Below are positions 19,850 to 29,554 of a stretch of DNA of 64,000 bases, one piece after another. The DNA lies in assembly GCF_900497805.2 (NCBI RefSeq), contig NW_020944351.1, forward strand, positions 2,612,239-2,676,238, in the 5' to 3' direction. The stretch is from Vombatus ursinus. Taxonomy: Eukaryota > Chordata > Mammalia > Diprotodontia > Vombatidae. Under the pieces are notes generated by a model. That model made no database searches. It was not told the origin of the DNA and worked only from the letters and a program-made list of their open reading frames with translations. The position numbers and the translations under genes are program-made. Position 1 is the stretch's first letter; every line of letters starts with the position of its first letter.

Positions 19850-20090
19850 ACTAGGTGGGACAGCAGATAGATAGAACACTGGACCTGAAATCAGGAAAAC
19901 CTGAGTTTGAATCCTGCCTCACAGACACTTATTGTGTGATTCTGGGCAAATCACTTAACACCATCTGCCTCAGTTTCCTCATCTGTAAAATGAGCTAGAA
20001 AAGGAAATGGCAAACCATTCCAGTATCTCTGCTAAGAAAATGGGGTTATGAAAAGTGGGACGTGACTAATCGACGAAACAACAAGCCATT
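19850..20090 (+). mobile_element. tRNA-derived SINE, form a
   Basis: 'actaggtgggacagcagata', 'gaaaacctgagtttgaatcc', 'gaaatggcaaaccattccag', to 'cgacgaaacaacaa'. Confidence 0.92.
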
Positions 20091-20094
20091 ATAG

Positions 20095-20475
20095 AATTGT
20101 AAGTTTTGCCTTAGTGATGTGTGTGTTCCCTATAAGTGTGCCTGAACACCATTAGACTCGAAGCTTATGCCCATCCTCCCACCACGGTTCCTGTCTGTAT
20201 TTGCTGGAGAGTGTATCTCAGGTTTTGGGGGGCCAACGCTTTGTTAACTACTATTCTTGCAATGCTATTTAAGTAAATAAATGTCTTTTCTAAAAGCTAA
20301 TTGAATCTACTGGCTGACTGTTAATGGGAAGCACACTAGTGGGGGGCTCATAAGCTACAGGTTTAGGAGTTGTCATCCAAACAGTTATTCCTAGAACCTT
20401 AGATTTCCCCTTGGAGGACCCAATTTACCAGTATTAGTACGAGTTAGGGGAGTGAGCCTGAAAGGAGGTGCTACA
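20095..20475 (+). mobile_element. LTR, 3' half (retroviral fossil)
   Basis: Contains an AATAAA poly(A) signal near 20276 and a segment aligning with 8340-8573 of the solo LTR. Its last bases 'gtgctaca' correspond to that LTR's CA end. The 5' part is missing, replaced by or cut at the adjacent SINE. Old copy, no internal region. Confidence 0.65.
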
Positions 20476-20716
20476 TACAGATGAAGGAATTGAAGACCAG
20501 AGAAAGGAAGTGACTTGCCCAAAGTCACACAGAGGATCACAGACCTAGAGCTGGAAAGGACCTCAGAGGCCATTTAGTCAAGCTCCTTAATTGTACAGAT
20601 GAGAAAACTAAGGCCCAGAGAGATTAAGAGATTTGCCCGGGGTCACATAGGTAGTAAATAGCAGAATCTGAATCTGAACCCAGGCTCTTTGACTCTAAGC
20701 TCTTCCCAGTGCATCA
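20476..20716 (-). mobile_element. Dimeric b-form SINE
   Basis: A full b SINE (20533-20716, 'tagagctggaaaggacctca' to 'tctgaacccaggctctttga') is joined at its tail to a second core (20476-20532). The junction reads 'gtcacacagaggatcacaga'. It starts immediately at the LTR end. Confidence 0.85.
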
Positions 20717-21079
20717 TGGTGTCTGGACCATGCTCTGCTTTGGTGGAGGCCATGCCCACATGAATGAGATCCCCAATGCTTTTCAAGACGGATTGCTAGT
20801 GCCTCCTCTCATCCCTAAATACAGTGGCTTACCCTGTCCAATCCAAAATACTGACTGGGAAAGAATCATTAAGGGAAAAGAGGCATCTGCTGGATTGTGT
20901 ATTTGAAAGAATTTGGGACTGTCTTTCCTGGGCTACATCCCATCCCCTGGAGTTATCCTTCCTTTCTGGCTTCTCTCTTTCTGGGTACCCTACATTATTT
21001 GACGTTTAGGCATTGTTTGAATGTGGTCCAACCCAGCTGTCCTCCCTTCCATCCAGACACAGACAATGGGGGTGGGGGC
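20717..21079. other. No recognised feature
   Basis: Unassigned DNA. Short frames on both strands resemble nothing known. Confidence 0.4.
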
Positions 21080-21470
21080 AAGGGGGGCACTCTGAGCCTC
21101 ACCTGTTTGTGGTTAACCTCCAGCAATTGCAACTTGACACCGTAAATGTAGTCACAAAAAAGTAAAGTATCAGAGAGGTGGGGCTCTCTCTTCATCCTCT
21201 CTCTTCCCAGGCCTGGAACCAAATAGACCAGACATCCACTCTGGCCTTTCATTGAATCCAAGAGGGGCCTTCATTTAAAAAAAAAAGGCTAAATTTGGCA
21301 TTAATGTATTTGGAAAACTTACTCAAGATAATTCCTCTTAAATCTATTTTGTAAACTGCCAGCCTGAAGGCCTCCCAGGGTCATTTTTAATTCATTCAGT
21401 ATTGCCGAGGAAAGCTCTCCCCCAGGGACAAAAGGCAGCCAGAAACATCCTCTTATTGATAAGTATGAAA
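21080..21470. other. Candidate conserved non-coding element
   Basis: Single-copy, AT-balanced, with 'gtttgtggttaacctcc' (RUNX-like TGTGGT core) and long unbroken A/T-rich words such as 'tggcattaatgtatttgg'. Nothing in it looks like a repeat. Inference only. Confidence 0.4.
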
Positions 21471-21690
21471 GAGGAATCATGAGAACAGCTTTTTAGACAG
21501 AGGGTAGAATTTATTAAGGGGAGATTAAAGTTAGAAGTTACCATAAGGAACCATGGCAAGAAAATGATCATGCAAACTTCCTAGGGGAGAATTTTCCATC
21601 TGAGTCCTGGTTGAAGACTTTGGGAATGCTTAGCCTGGAGAAGACAGGGGGACATGCTTGGCATTTCCTCATTTGTATGTGTCATATCTC
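21471..21690 (+). other. Unassigned, with a short L3-like piece
   Basis: 21610-21665 ('tgcttagcctggagaagaca') resembles the L3 LINE; the rest is unassigned. Confidence 0.4.
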
Positions 21691-21694
21691 TGTA

Positions 21695-21850
21695 GCACAG
21701 AATTCCTTAACCATTTTGTGGCTGTTAGAGACCTGTTTTGTCAGTCCAGTAGAGCCTATAGATGTCTGACTTCTTAGAATAATGTCTTTAAAAGCAAAAC
21801 ATAAATATCGAGGATTGTAAGGAAATCAATGATATTGAAACAAAGATGCA
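21695..21850 (+). repeat. Unnamed ancient repeat A, copy 2
   Basis: 'cttagaataatgtctttaaa' and 'aaggaaatcaatgatattga' align with the first 150 bases of the window. Confidence 0.6.
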
Positions 21851-22240
21851 TTTTTCCCTGTGCTAGGCCATAGATTCTCCCTCTGCCCAAATCTGTTATT
21901 TGAAGAACTCCTGTCCTGATGGAATTTCTGGCACAATGGCTAGCCCAGAGCTACCTGAATCAGGTATGGAAGAGGCCATTTTATTGCCACACAGGAAGGG
22001 GGATGCTAAGCCATAACGAATTATGGAATGATTACAATCAGTTGGCTAGCTAAGATGTAAGCCTTGTTGGGATCTTTGCAATAGGGTGGCTCATTAGCAA
22101 TTTTACCCCTTATTTCTACTCAGTACAGCTTGATCAGTTCTAAGTGGGTTCTTCTCTCTCTCTCTCTCTTTCGTTCTGGCTCTTGCTCTCTTCCTTCTCT
22201 GTCTCTTTCTTTTCCTTCCTTCCTTCCTTCCTGTCCTTCC
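21851..22240. other. Unassigned DNA ending in (TC)n/(TTCC)n
   Basis: 21851-22150 has no recognised element. 22153-22235 is a pyrimidine tract of TC and TTCC units. Confidence 0.6.
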
Positions 22241-22244
22241 CTCT

Positions 22245-22490
22245 CCTAGGAATAAGGAAATCAACAGCTGCCTTCTGAGATCTCATATTCCAAGTTCCAG
22301 TCTTGCCTCAGACACTTACTATCTGTGTGAACCTGAGCAACTCACTTCTCCTCTGCCTCAGTTTCCTCAACTGGAAAATGGGGATCATAACAGCACCTAT
22401 CTCCCAGGGCTGTTGTGAGGATCACATGAGATGATATTTGTAAAGTGCTTTGCAAACCTTAAAGTACTATATAAATATTATAATAATATA
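22245..22490 (+). mobile_element. tRNA-derived SINE, form c
   Basis: 'gcctcagacacttactatct', 'ctgttgtgaggatcacatga', 'gtgctttgcaaaccttaaag'. Confidence 0.9.
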
Positions 22491-22900
22491 TAAGATAATC
22501 ATAAGATCTGGGCTGGGGTAGGGTGAAAATATTCTCCCACCAACCACCTAGAGTGCAGAGAGTCATCCTTATACCTCAGAGCCAGCAGGAGGCAGAGGCC
22601 TAAGGGGCAGATTGCCCCTTCAGTACGTCCTTGGAGTTCTGGCTCAATGGCAAATTAAGTGTTCTCACTGACAACAGGAAGTGGTCAGAATATCTGTGTC
22701 AGCTCTGAAGTGGGAGGGGGAAGCCCCCCCCCCCATGAATCTCCTAAGGGCTGCTACAACAAGATAAGCTCCTTAAAGGTAGTAGGAAGTTTGGTTTTTT
22801 GTCCTCGTGTCCTTAGAACCTAGCCAGATGTCTAGTACATAGTAGGCACCTGGTGCATGCTTGTTAACCTGCATGGAATAGAACTGAAATTGAATATCGA
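22491..22900 (+). mobile_element. Unassigned DNA, then L2 LINE 3' terminus
   Basis: 22491-22750 is unassigned and includes a C run near 22730. 22755-22900 is L2: 'agataagctccttaaaggta', 'gtctagtacatagtaggcac'. Confidence 0.65.
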
Positions 22901-22949
22901 TTGGAATGGCCTACCTAGAGAGTAGTGACTTTTCCTTTGTGGGAGGTCT

Positions 22950-23130
22950 TCAAGCACTCAGTCAGTCAGTAACTTTTATTAAGCCCTTACTATATGCCAG
23001 GCTGCATGGTAAGCTGTAGGGAATAAAAAACTAGGCAGAAAGAAAGTTCCTGCCCTCAAGGAATTTCCATTCGAATGGTAGAGGAGAACACATAAGAAGA
23101 AACTAAAAATCTGAGGGGTGGGGGAGAAGT
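22950..23130 (+). repeat. Repeat B, 5' part
   Basis: 'cttactatatgccaggctgc', 'ctcaaggaatttccattcga'. A short L3-like end ('gggaggtcttcaagcactca') precedes it. Confidence 0.75.
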
Positions 23131-23625
23131 GAAGTGGGGAGTACAGCTTGGAGGGGAATGAGACATGGGGGGGGCCTGGGGGAGGAGCCAGTCAATCAGA
23201 AGGAGAGGTAGCAGGGATGAAGGGGACTCTCCCAAGTGTGAATTTCAAGGCTAGGTGAGGCCAGAGGCTGACTGATCAGTTGTCAAGGAGATTGTAGAGG
23301 GGAGCTCTACTCAGGGTCTGTAATTCCTTACACTGTCCCCATAGAGAACCACCCCTCCCCCCCCCAAGGAACAAGACAGGGGGTCAGCCATCATTTCCCA
23401 TTGTCTCTCAAGAGCCTAGTGAGGTGAGAAAGGACTGTGGTTCACAGCAACATAATTCAATTGTGCTTTCAATATAGTCTGCATCTAAAGTAGGGAAGCC
23501 AAGTGAGGCATTTGTCTGTTCCACTGGGTGCCTCAGCTGTTGCCAAGCAAAAGGGTTGTATTCTTAAGGCTTGTTGGGGCAAAGGTCTTAGTAGAGACAG
23601 CATTGAATGGGGGGGGGGGGGATGT
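23131..23625. other. Unassigned DNA with homopolymer runs
   Basis: No gene seen. Contains a run of 13 G (23609-23621) and a C-rich tract near 23350-23366. It may include worn repeat B. Confidence 0.5.
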
Positions 23626-23629
23626 ATGC

Positions 23630-23815
23630 TGTACTTAGAATCAAGAGACCTGGTTTAAAGTCAGCCTCAGACAGCAACTAGTTAAGTGGCCACTTGTCAT
23701 CTCCAGGCCTCACTTTTCCCCATTTGCGAGATGGGGCTGTGATAATACTTGTGCTACCTCCCATGCAGGGCTATCAGGAGGAAAATGTTCTGTAAACTTT
23801 AATGCACTAGAAGAA
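23630..23815 (+). mobile_element. tRNA-derived SINE, degraded c form
   Basis: 'caagagacctggtttaaagt', 'ggcctcacttttccccattt', then a short tail. Confidence 0.83.
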
Positions 23816-23879
23816 GCTACATCACCATTATTCTCTACTTCCTTTGCAGAGAAAACAAACCCCCCAAAACTTATATTTG

Positions 23880-24145
23880 GGACAACTAGCTTCCTTCAAG
23901 TCTCAGCTCAGAAGTGCTCTCCTGTGAGAGGCCACTCCTGACACCCCTAATTGTTTGGCTTCTCTCTCTTTCTCCTCCTTAAAAGATCACAAATATCTTT
24001 GGTTATGGACATGTTGCGTTCCCTCTTCCCACACTGGAATGTAAGCTCCTTCAGCCTGTGTCATTTTTGTCTTTATAGCTCCAGCAGCTAGCATGCTGCC
24101 TGATACACAGCAGGTACTTCATAATTGCTGATTGGTTTGGCTTGG
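23880..24145 (+). mobile_element. L2 LINE 3' end
   Basis: 'ccttcaagtctcagctcaga', 'tggaatgtaagctccttcag', 'acacagcaggtacttcataa'. A rather complete 3' UTR. Confidence 0.87.
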
Positions 24146-24670
24146 CAACATTTCAATTTGGTGACCCCGAAGTTAACCAATGGGGAGCTGAAGCCATAGA
24201 AATGTTGAGGGATGGGAAGAAACTAAGCTCAGAGGGTCCTCCACCTGTCTGTTTTCAGACACTCAGAGGATTCAGGATTAAGTAGATGGCCCTTTGTAAT
24301 CTCTTTTGCTGATGAGAAATCCTCCTGGCCTCCAACAATTTGGGAAATGGGAGAGAAGAGAAGGGCTAGGTGATACCCAAAAATAAATATTCCAGAAGGT
24401 TTGAGTGAATTCTTTTCTAGGGAATTCTTTTTCTCCAACTAAATCTCATAGAAATGGAAATTGACATGCATTTTCTCTTTGTGGAATCTCTTAATTGGAG
24501 ATTGTCCAGTTGGACATTGATGGAGCATGCTGGAGGCCCTTCTGGAGCTGGAAATCCCAAAGCAGGGCTTTGATCCCAACTGAGTTGTGGGAATTCCCAT
24601 TCAGTGGCCTGTGTGAACTTCATAGGTGATTTCAGAGTAAGTACACATCTGAAACATTTTGCTTCTCCAT
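24146..24670. other. Single-copy-looking stretch
   Basis: No repeat core. Contains 'ctcttaattggagattgtcc' (homeobox-type TAAT words). Could be conserved non-coding; no coding region recognised. Confidence 0.4.
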
Positions 24671-24674
24671 CCAG

Positions 24675-24930
24675 GAGGAAGGAAACAAGGAAACAAGCAC
24701 CTACTATGTGCCAGGCACTGTGCTAAATGCTTTACAAATATTATTTCATTTGGTCTTCACAACCACCACAGGAGGTAGGTGCTATTATGAGATCCATTTG
24801 AGATATAGTTTGAGAAAACTGGGACAAGCAGAGATTGACTTTTCCAGGGTCACACAGCTAGGAAGCTGGACATGTACTCGGGTCTTCCAGACTCCAGGCC
24901 TGGTGCTCTGTGCACTATGGTGCCCCCTAG
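24675..24930 (-). mobile_element. tRNA-derived SINE, form c
   Basis: 'agcacctactatgtgccagg', 'gtcacacagctaggaagctg', to the head at 24925. The head end carries a CTCF-like word on the minus strand (24921-24933). Confidence 0.92.
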
Positions 24931-24933
24931 CGG
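24921..24933 (-). promoter_or_regulatory. CTCF-like core motif at a SINE head
   Basis: Minus strand reads 'ccgctagggggca', very close to the vertebrate CTCF core (CCRSYAGRKGGCRS). Seen by motif only; binding is not shown. Confidence 0.45.
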
Positions 24934-24934
24934 C

Positions 24935-25105
24935 CTTGCTAGGAGGTTTGCAAAGGAATTCACTCTGGTAGTAGGAAGAGCACAGCCTGTGTGAGGGGGC
25001 CCTGTGTGTGACCTTGAACAAATCCTCTCCTTTCTCTGGGCCTCAGTTTCTCCTTCTATAAAATGAAGGGCTTCCACTGGGCGTTCTAAGGACACTTTCC
25101 TGCTC
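24935..25105 (+). mobile_element. tRNA-derived SINE, form b, degraded
   Basis: 'gtgtgaccttgaacaaatcc', 'gggcctcagtttctccttct'. Confidence 0.75.
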
Positions 25106-25334
25106 TGACATCTTATAGCAACTGATGCTTCCCATCTATCTTTCCTGTTCACATTCATTTTATTCTGTCTCAAAAATGAATTCTCCCATCTGCTGGCGGG
25201 AAGTTTGGAACACCAAACCCTCTGCTCTCTTTATCTTTCCATCTCCAGGGTTTTTAGCTGAGTTCTCAGGGCAAATTAAGGCTGCCCCTCACCCAGATGT
25301 TTAAGGTACTCGTGGGCCTCGCATTTCTGTAATG
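25106..25334. other. No recognised feature
   Basis: Unassigned DNA between two SINEs. Confidence 0.35.
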
Positions 25335-25520
25335 CTTTCACAGAGCTGCTACTGTAGGAATTGCACTGGCTTGGGAATCAGAGGACCTCAGCCATTTATT
25401 AGCTGGGGTCCTTGGACAAATCACTTCACCACTCTAGGCCTCAGTTTCCCCATCTGTAAAATGAAGAAGCTAGACTAGATAGACTCCAAGGTCCCTTCCA
25501 GCTCTAGACCTAGGATCTTG
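25335..25520 (+). mobile_element. tRNA-derived SINE, form b
   Basis: 'gcctcagtttccccatctgt', tail 'aaggtcccttccagctctag' to 'acctaggatc'. Confidence 0.87.
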
Positions 25521-25589
25521 TGGACGACACCACTTTTGAGACCCGCAGCAGGCTGGTAAAGGAAGTAGTACAAAGACCACCAGCATTAT

Positions 25590-25845
25590 ACTGAAAGTTC
25601 AGAAAGGGGGTGGGACTGGTCTGCCCAAGGCTGCACAGTTAGCTTGTGACTGACAGGGACTGCTATCAAGTCATTCTTTGGTAACTAACAGGGATCGCAG
25701 AGGTCATCAAGTCCAACCCCCCTTGGTTGACAGGTAAATTGACATGTCCAGGATCACACAGATAGCAAGTGGCTGAGGTAAGACTTGAACCCAGGTCCTG
25801 AGACTCCAGAGCCAGCTCTCTTTTCATCTAGGGCTCCTCATTCCT
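25590..25845 (-). mobile_element. tRNA-derived SINE(s), form b
   Basis: Two worn antisense pieces. The second (25690-25845) has 'gcagaggtcatcaagtccaa' and 'gacttgaacccaggtcctga'. Confidence 0.75.
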
Positions 25846-25954
25846 ATGCCTGGGCCTCTTCCATGGCATCACACTGCCTCCTTATCCGCTAGTATTGCAT
25901 ACTGGCAAGTAGCTTCAGTTAACCTGAATTGCCCAGTGATTCCCCAAGCATATT

Positions 25955-26095
25955 GGGAAGGGGGAGGGGGTAGAAGGAGATAGAGATAAGGAAGGAGAAA
26001 GGGAGAATATTCTGAGAGAGATAAAGAGGGTGGAGAGAGAGACAGAGGGAGGGAGGGAGGGAGAGAGAGAGATGAGAGAGAGAGAAAGAGAGCGC
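25955..26095. repeat. GA-rich purine tract
   Basis: Over 130 bases of almost pure purine on the plus strand, with GAGA and GGGA units. Polypurine/polypyrimidine tracts of this kind can form triplex DNA; here it probably reflects slippage. Confidence 0.92.
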
Positions 26096-26099
26096 TCTG

Positions 26100-26480
26100 G
26101 AAAGGTAGTCTTAAACTGTGATCTTATAAGAATGGACTGCTATTTTTATTAGGTTATTATTGTTCAAAATGAGTTATAGATGCATTTCTGGGATGAAATC
26201 TGGAGCCAAATATGCAACATATTTCTAATATAGACCACGTTTGATTCTTCCCAGCTATAGAACAGAGAAGAGGCATGGGTAATACCAAAGGACATTTGGC
26301 TGGGTGTGTATTCTGCCAAAATGCTGCCTTTAAGGCTCTCTTCCAATGAGGAGTCTCCAGAGCACAAGGTAAGTAAGACTCCTTGAAAGAGGCAGCCATA
26401 CAGATAACCGTGCTCAGAGTTTCTCCAATTAGCATTATCAGGTGAGGCATAAATCCGGGAGGCCCTTTCTTTCCTAGGGT
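26100..26480. other. Candidate conserved non-coding stretch
   Basis: Single-copy DNA such as 'atgagttatagatgcatttc' and 'ccaattagcattatcagg'. No repeat core; frames on the minus strand (up to 111 codons) resemble no known protein. Confidence 0.4.
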
Positions 26481-26542
26481 GATGGAGTATGTTCAGCACA
26501 GAATACAGGTGGAAGAGGGTTTCCTTAAGAGACAGTACAGTC

Positions 26543-26690
26543 AGGGGCAGCTAGGTGGTGCAGTGGATAGAGTACCAGCCCTGGATTCAGGAGGACCCGA
26601 GTTCAAATCCGACCTCAGACACATAACACTTACTAGCTGTGTGACCCTGGGCAAGCCACTTAACCCCACTGCCTAACGAAAAAAAAAAAA
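26543..26690 (+). mobile_element. Short A-tailed SINE with perfect 16-bp target duplication
   Basis: Intact head 'ggggcagctaggtggtgcag', core to 'acttaaccccactgcctaac', and an uninterrupted A tail. 'aagagacagtacagtc' flanks it exactly at 26527-26542 and 26691-26706. Perfect duplications, a pure A tail and little divergence make it one of the youngest insertions here. The A tail implies mobilisation by L1. Confidence 0.98.
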
Positions 26691-26739
26691 AAGAGACAGT
26701 ACAGTCTTCCAGATGTGCCTGTTTGCAGATCATAGGCCC

Positions 26740-26910
26740 AGACATGTAGGAGATAGAGATAGAGGAACCCCAAAGGTCAGCCAGTCCAGTCCATCGCTCT
26801 GCTCTCATTTTGACACAGGAGGAAACTAGGGTCCAGAGAGGTGAATTAATGTGCCCAGGATCACACAGCAGAATCAGGATTTGAACTTAGGTCCAGTGAC
26901 TCCAAGTTTA
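26740..26910 (-). mobile_element. tRNA-derived SINE, form b
   Basis: 'aaaggtcagccagtccagtc', 'aggaggaaactagggtccag', 'gatttgaacttaggtccagt'. Confidence 0.82.
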
Positions 26911-26914
26911 GTAG

Positions 26915-27115
26915 TCATAGTGCCATAGATTTAGAGTTAGAAGGGACCTTAAAGGTTATCTAATCCAATCTCTTAATTTTGTAGATGAGGAAACTGAGGT
27001 CTGCAGAGGAGAAATGTCTCACTTAGGGTCACATGGCTAATAAGTACTAGAGCCAGACTTGAAATAGATCTTCTTATTCCCTTCTGACTCAGGGTTCTCT
27101 TTACCACTTGGCAAT
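26915..27115 (-). mobile_element. tRNA-derived SINE, form b
   Basis: 'agagttagaagggaccttaa', 'gatgaggaaactgaggtctg'. It follows another copy in the same orientation. Confidence 0.87.
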
Positions 27116-27232
27116 GACACATGTACAGTGTTATGATTTTGTTGAACCCCGGGATAATGTTGGGGTTTTCAATGAGATTCATAGATACTCAAAACAGATC
27201 ACCCCAACCATCCCCACAGGAAAAACCCAGAT

Positions 27233-27493
27233 AGTAATAATAGCTAACATTTATATAGCGCTTCCTATGTGCCCAGCATTGTGCTAATTATTATCTTATT
27301 TGAGCTTCACAACAACCCTAGGAATCAGGTGCTATTATTATCCCTATTTTACAGATGAGGAAATAGAGGCAAACAGGAGTTAATTGACTTGCCCAAGGTC
27401 ACACAGCAAGTCACTGGCTAAGATTGGATTTGAACTCAGGTCTTCCTGACTCCAGGCTCAGTACTCTATCCACTGAGCCATCGAGCTGCCTTT
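27233..27493 (-). mobile_element. tRNA-derived SINE, form c
   Basis: Complete antisense copy from 'aatagctaacatttatatag' to head 'gagccatcgagctgcc'. Confidence 0.95.
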
Positions 27494-27573
27494 CAGGCCC
27501 AAAGGACTAAGAATGTCAGATTATAACATGCAGCTGAAGGGACAATACACTGAGCTGGTCCATCAGTGCATAC

Positions 27574-27620
<47 letters not shown>

Positions 27621-27625
27621 TATAT
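27574..27625. repeat. (GT)n(TA)n(CA)n self-complementary microsatellite
   Basis: Seven GT units, about eleven TA units, then six CA units. The arms are mutually complementary, so the whole array is a near-perfect inverted repeat centred near 27598. Confidence 0.95.
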
Positions 27626-27800
27626 GTTCTCTGCTCTAAGGTTCCCTCCAGTTCTGACAGTTCTATGTTCCAAGATCCTTCTCATCTCAGCTATTTTTGG
27701 TTCTCTGTTCTAAGATTCCTAACCCTGCCTACCCCAGTTCTGACACTCTCTGTTTCTAGGATTCTATCATTCAAACATCTGTGGTATCTCCAATTGATTC
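27625..27800 (+). repeat. Degenerate tandem array derived from SINE b tails
   Basis: Repeats of a unit like 'ccagttctgacagttctatg' plus 'ttccaagatcc'. The same unit builds the larger array at 47196-47590. Confidence 0.7.
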
Positions 27801-27959
27801 TGACGCCCTTAGTGGTGGTGGTTGAGGGGGGGAGGGGTGAATTATTGCAGAAAGCCACAACTAATGGTTTCATGGCCTTCCCCCGTCCCCCCCCCCCCCC
27901 CACCAAGATTCTAGAACTCCCTGTCTGGCCCCTCTTCTCATTTTCCAGCTGTCACTGCT
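27801..27959. other. Unassigned, with a 15-C run
   Basis: G-rich (27823-27838) and C15 (27887-27901) tracts in otherwise unassigned DNA. Confidence 0.6.
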
Positions 27960-28315
27960 GAGGTTGAAGCAAAGCCGTGCCTCTGATTTATAGTGGAAGT
28001 TTCTAAAAGCTGCAAACAAATTCTCCAGGGCAGTTTTACAAGCCGCCAGTTGTCTATGAGATGCATACTTACCACCCACTGCATATTGATTCGGAGTGGC
28101 TCCTTGTTTTAGATTTTGGCCCCTGCTCTGCTCTCCTCTGACCGAGGCCAAGAGCACGAACCTCTGCTCATCTGGGGCCGATGGGGAGGAAGTGCTGGCC
28201 TGATGAGCCAAACCACAGCCATCTGCAAATTGGACATTAAGCCAGAACACAGCAAAACTTCTGGTCACATAGTTAGGCCCAACATTTGTAACTGGAGGTA
28301 GATGAAAGTGGGATG
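27960..28315. other. Candidate conserved non-coding element
   Basis: Single-copy stretch with several CpGs ('ccgaggccaagagcacgaac') and no repeat core. A 149-codon minus-strand frame crosses it but resembles no protein family and ends in a homopolymer, so I do not call it coding. Confidence 0.42.
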
Positions 28316-28319
28316 GCAT

Positions 28320-28510
28320 GCAAAGAGCATCGACACTGGAGGCAGGAGGCCGGGGCTTGAACCCAGGCTCTGATGCCGCCTAGCCAAGTTATGGCAGCCC
28401 TCTGAGCCTCGATGTCCTCATCTGCAAAATGGAGAAGCTAATCCTTGCCTTCCCTCTCTCATAGGGGTGTTGTGAGGAAAGTGCTTTGTAGGCCTTAAAG
28501 CACGAGCAAA
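28320..28510 (+). mobile_element. tRNA-derived SINE, form c
   Basis: 'ggcttgaacccaggctctga', 'gatgtcctcatctgcaaaat', c tail shortened. Confidence 0.85.
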
Positions 28511-28694
28511 AAGTGAGTGGTTTTATTACAAAAGAGAAGAAGAGGAAACACTAAGATTCCTGCCCAATAAAAACCAACCAGACCCTGCTGATTGCTCTAA
28601 AATGTTCCCGGGACAGAGCCGCTGGATTTCTGCATGGCGCTGTCACTGATGAGAAACAGAGCTAACCAGCTGGAATCCAGGCATTCACCTCTAC
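28511..28694. other. No recognised feature
   Basis: Unassigned. Confidence 0.35.
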
Positions 28695-29130
28695 TCAATT
28701 TAGTTCAAACATTTATTGCCTGCCATGTGCCAAGCCCTGTGCTAGGCGCCAGGGCTACAAAGGTGAATAAAACACAATCCTTCCCCTTCTGGAGCTTCCA
28801 GTTTGGTATACTGGGGTGAGGGCTGAGACATGGACACCAATAGCTGTAACAGAAATAACAATAACAACTCAGATTTTGACAATATTTCACAAAGTTTACA
28901 AAAGTACTTTTTCCACAATCTCCCTGTGAAGTACCAAGTGTGCAGAGCATGGCGTCCATTGCACAGAGTTCTCTTAACGAATTAGAATACGGTCAAGTGA
29001 GAAGAGGCCCAAAGTGCTCCGAGATACTAGAGGAGAGAGATTACTTCCAGGTCAGCGGGAGAGGTGGCACGGCAGGCAGAGTGACTGAGCTGGGCCTTGC
29101 AGGAAAGCAAAGATTTAAAGTGGCAGAGAC
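28695..29130 (+). repeat. Repeat B
   Basis: 'ctgccatgtgccaagccctg', 'tctggagcttccagtttggt', later 'gactgagctgggccttgcag'. The middle (28850-28950) may hold a SINE tail remnant. Confidence 0.75.
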
Positions 29131-29398
29131 TGGGGGGTAGAGGTGGGAGGAAGGAACAACATCCATTGGAAACATAAGGAAACAATGTAAGTTAAGGTAC
29201 AGAGACTAGAAAAGGCAATTTGAGAAGAGAAAGACCAGGAATTGTCCATGGTGGGGAGGGGAGGACAAAACAAGAGGGAGAAAGAAAAAAAGAGCGGAAG
29301 GGAGAAGAAGGAAGGAAATAGAATGGAAAGGGAAGGAGGGAGGGTAGAAAGAAGGAAGGGAGAAAAAAGAAAAAGAGAAAGGATTAGTGAAAGAAAGG
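29131..29398. repeat. Purine-rich degenerate (GGAA)n region
   Basis: 29270-29398 consists of GGAA/GAAG units on the plus strand; 29131-29269 is A/G-rich and unassigned. Confidence 0.75.
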
Positions 29399-29399
29399 T

Positions 29400-29525
29400 C
29401 AGTCAATAAACACTTATTAAGCACCTACTATATGCTAGGCACTGTGCTAAACACTGGGGATACAAATGGATATTTGAGACAGGCCCTGCCCTTGAGGAGC
29501 TGACATTCCAAGAATATTTGAAAGA
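29400..29525 (+). repeat. Repeat B, 5' part
   Basis: 'cacctactatatgctaggca', 'ctggggatacaaatggatat', 'cttgaggagctgacattcca'. Confidence 0.8.
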
Positions 29526-29554
29526 CAATTAGTGTGAAGCAAGGCTGGCTCAGT

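Noticed and set aside
27870-28319. 149-codon minus-strand open frame as a gene
   Set aside because: Ends in a homopolymer-coded glycine run and resembles no protein; kept only as a candidate non-coding element.
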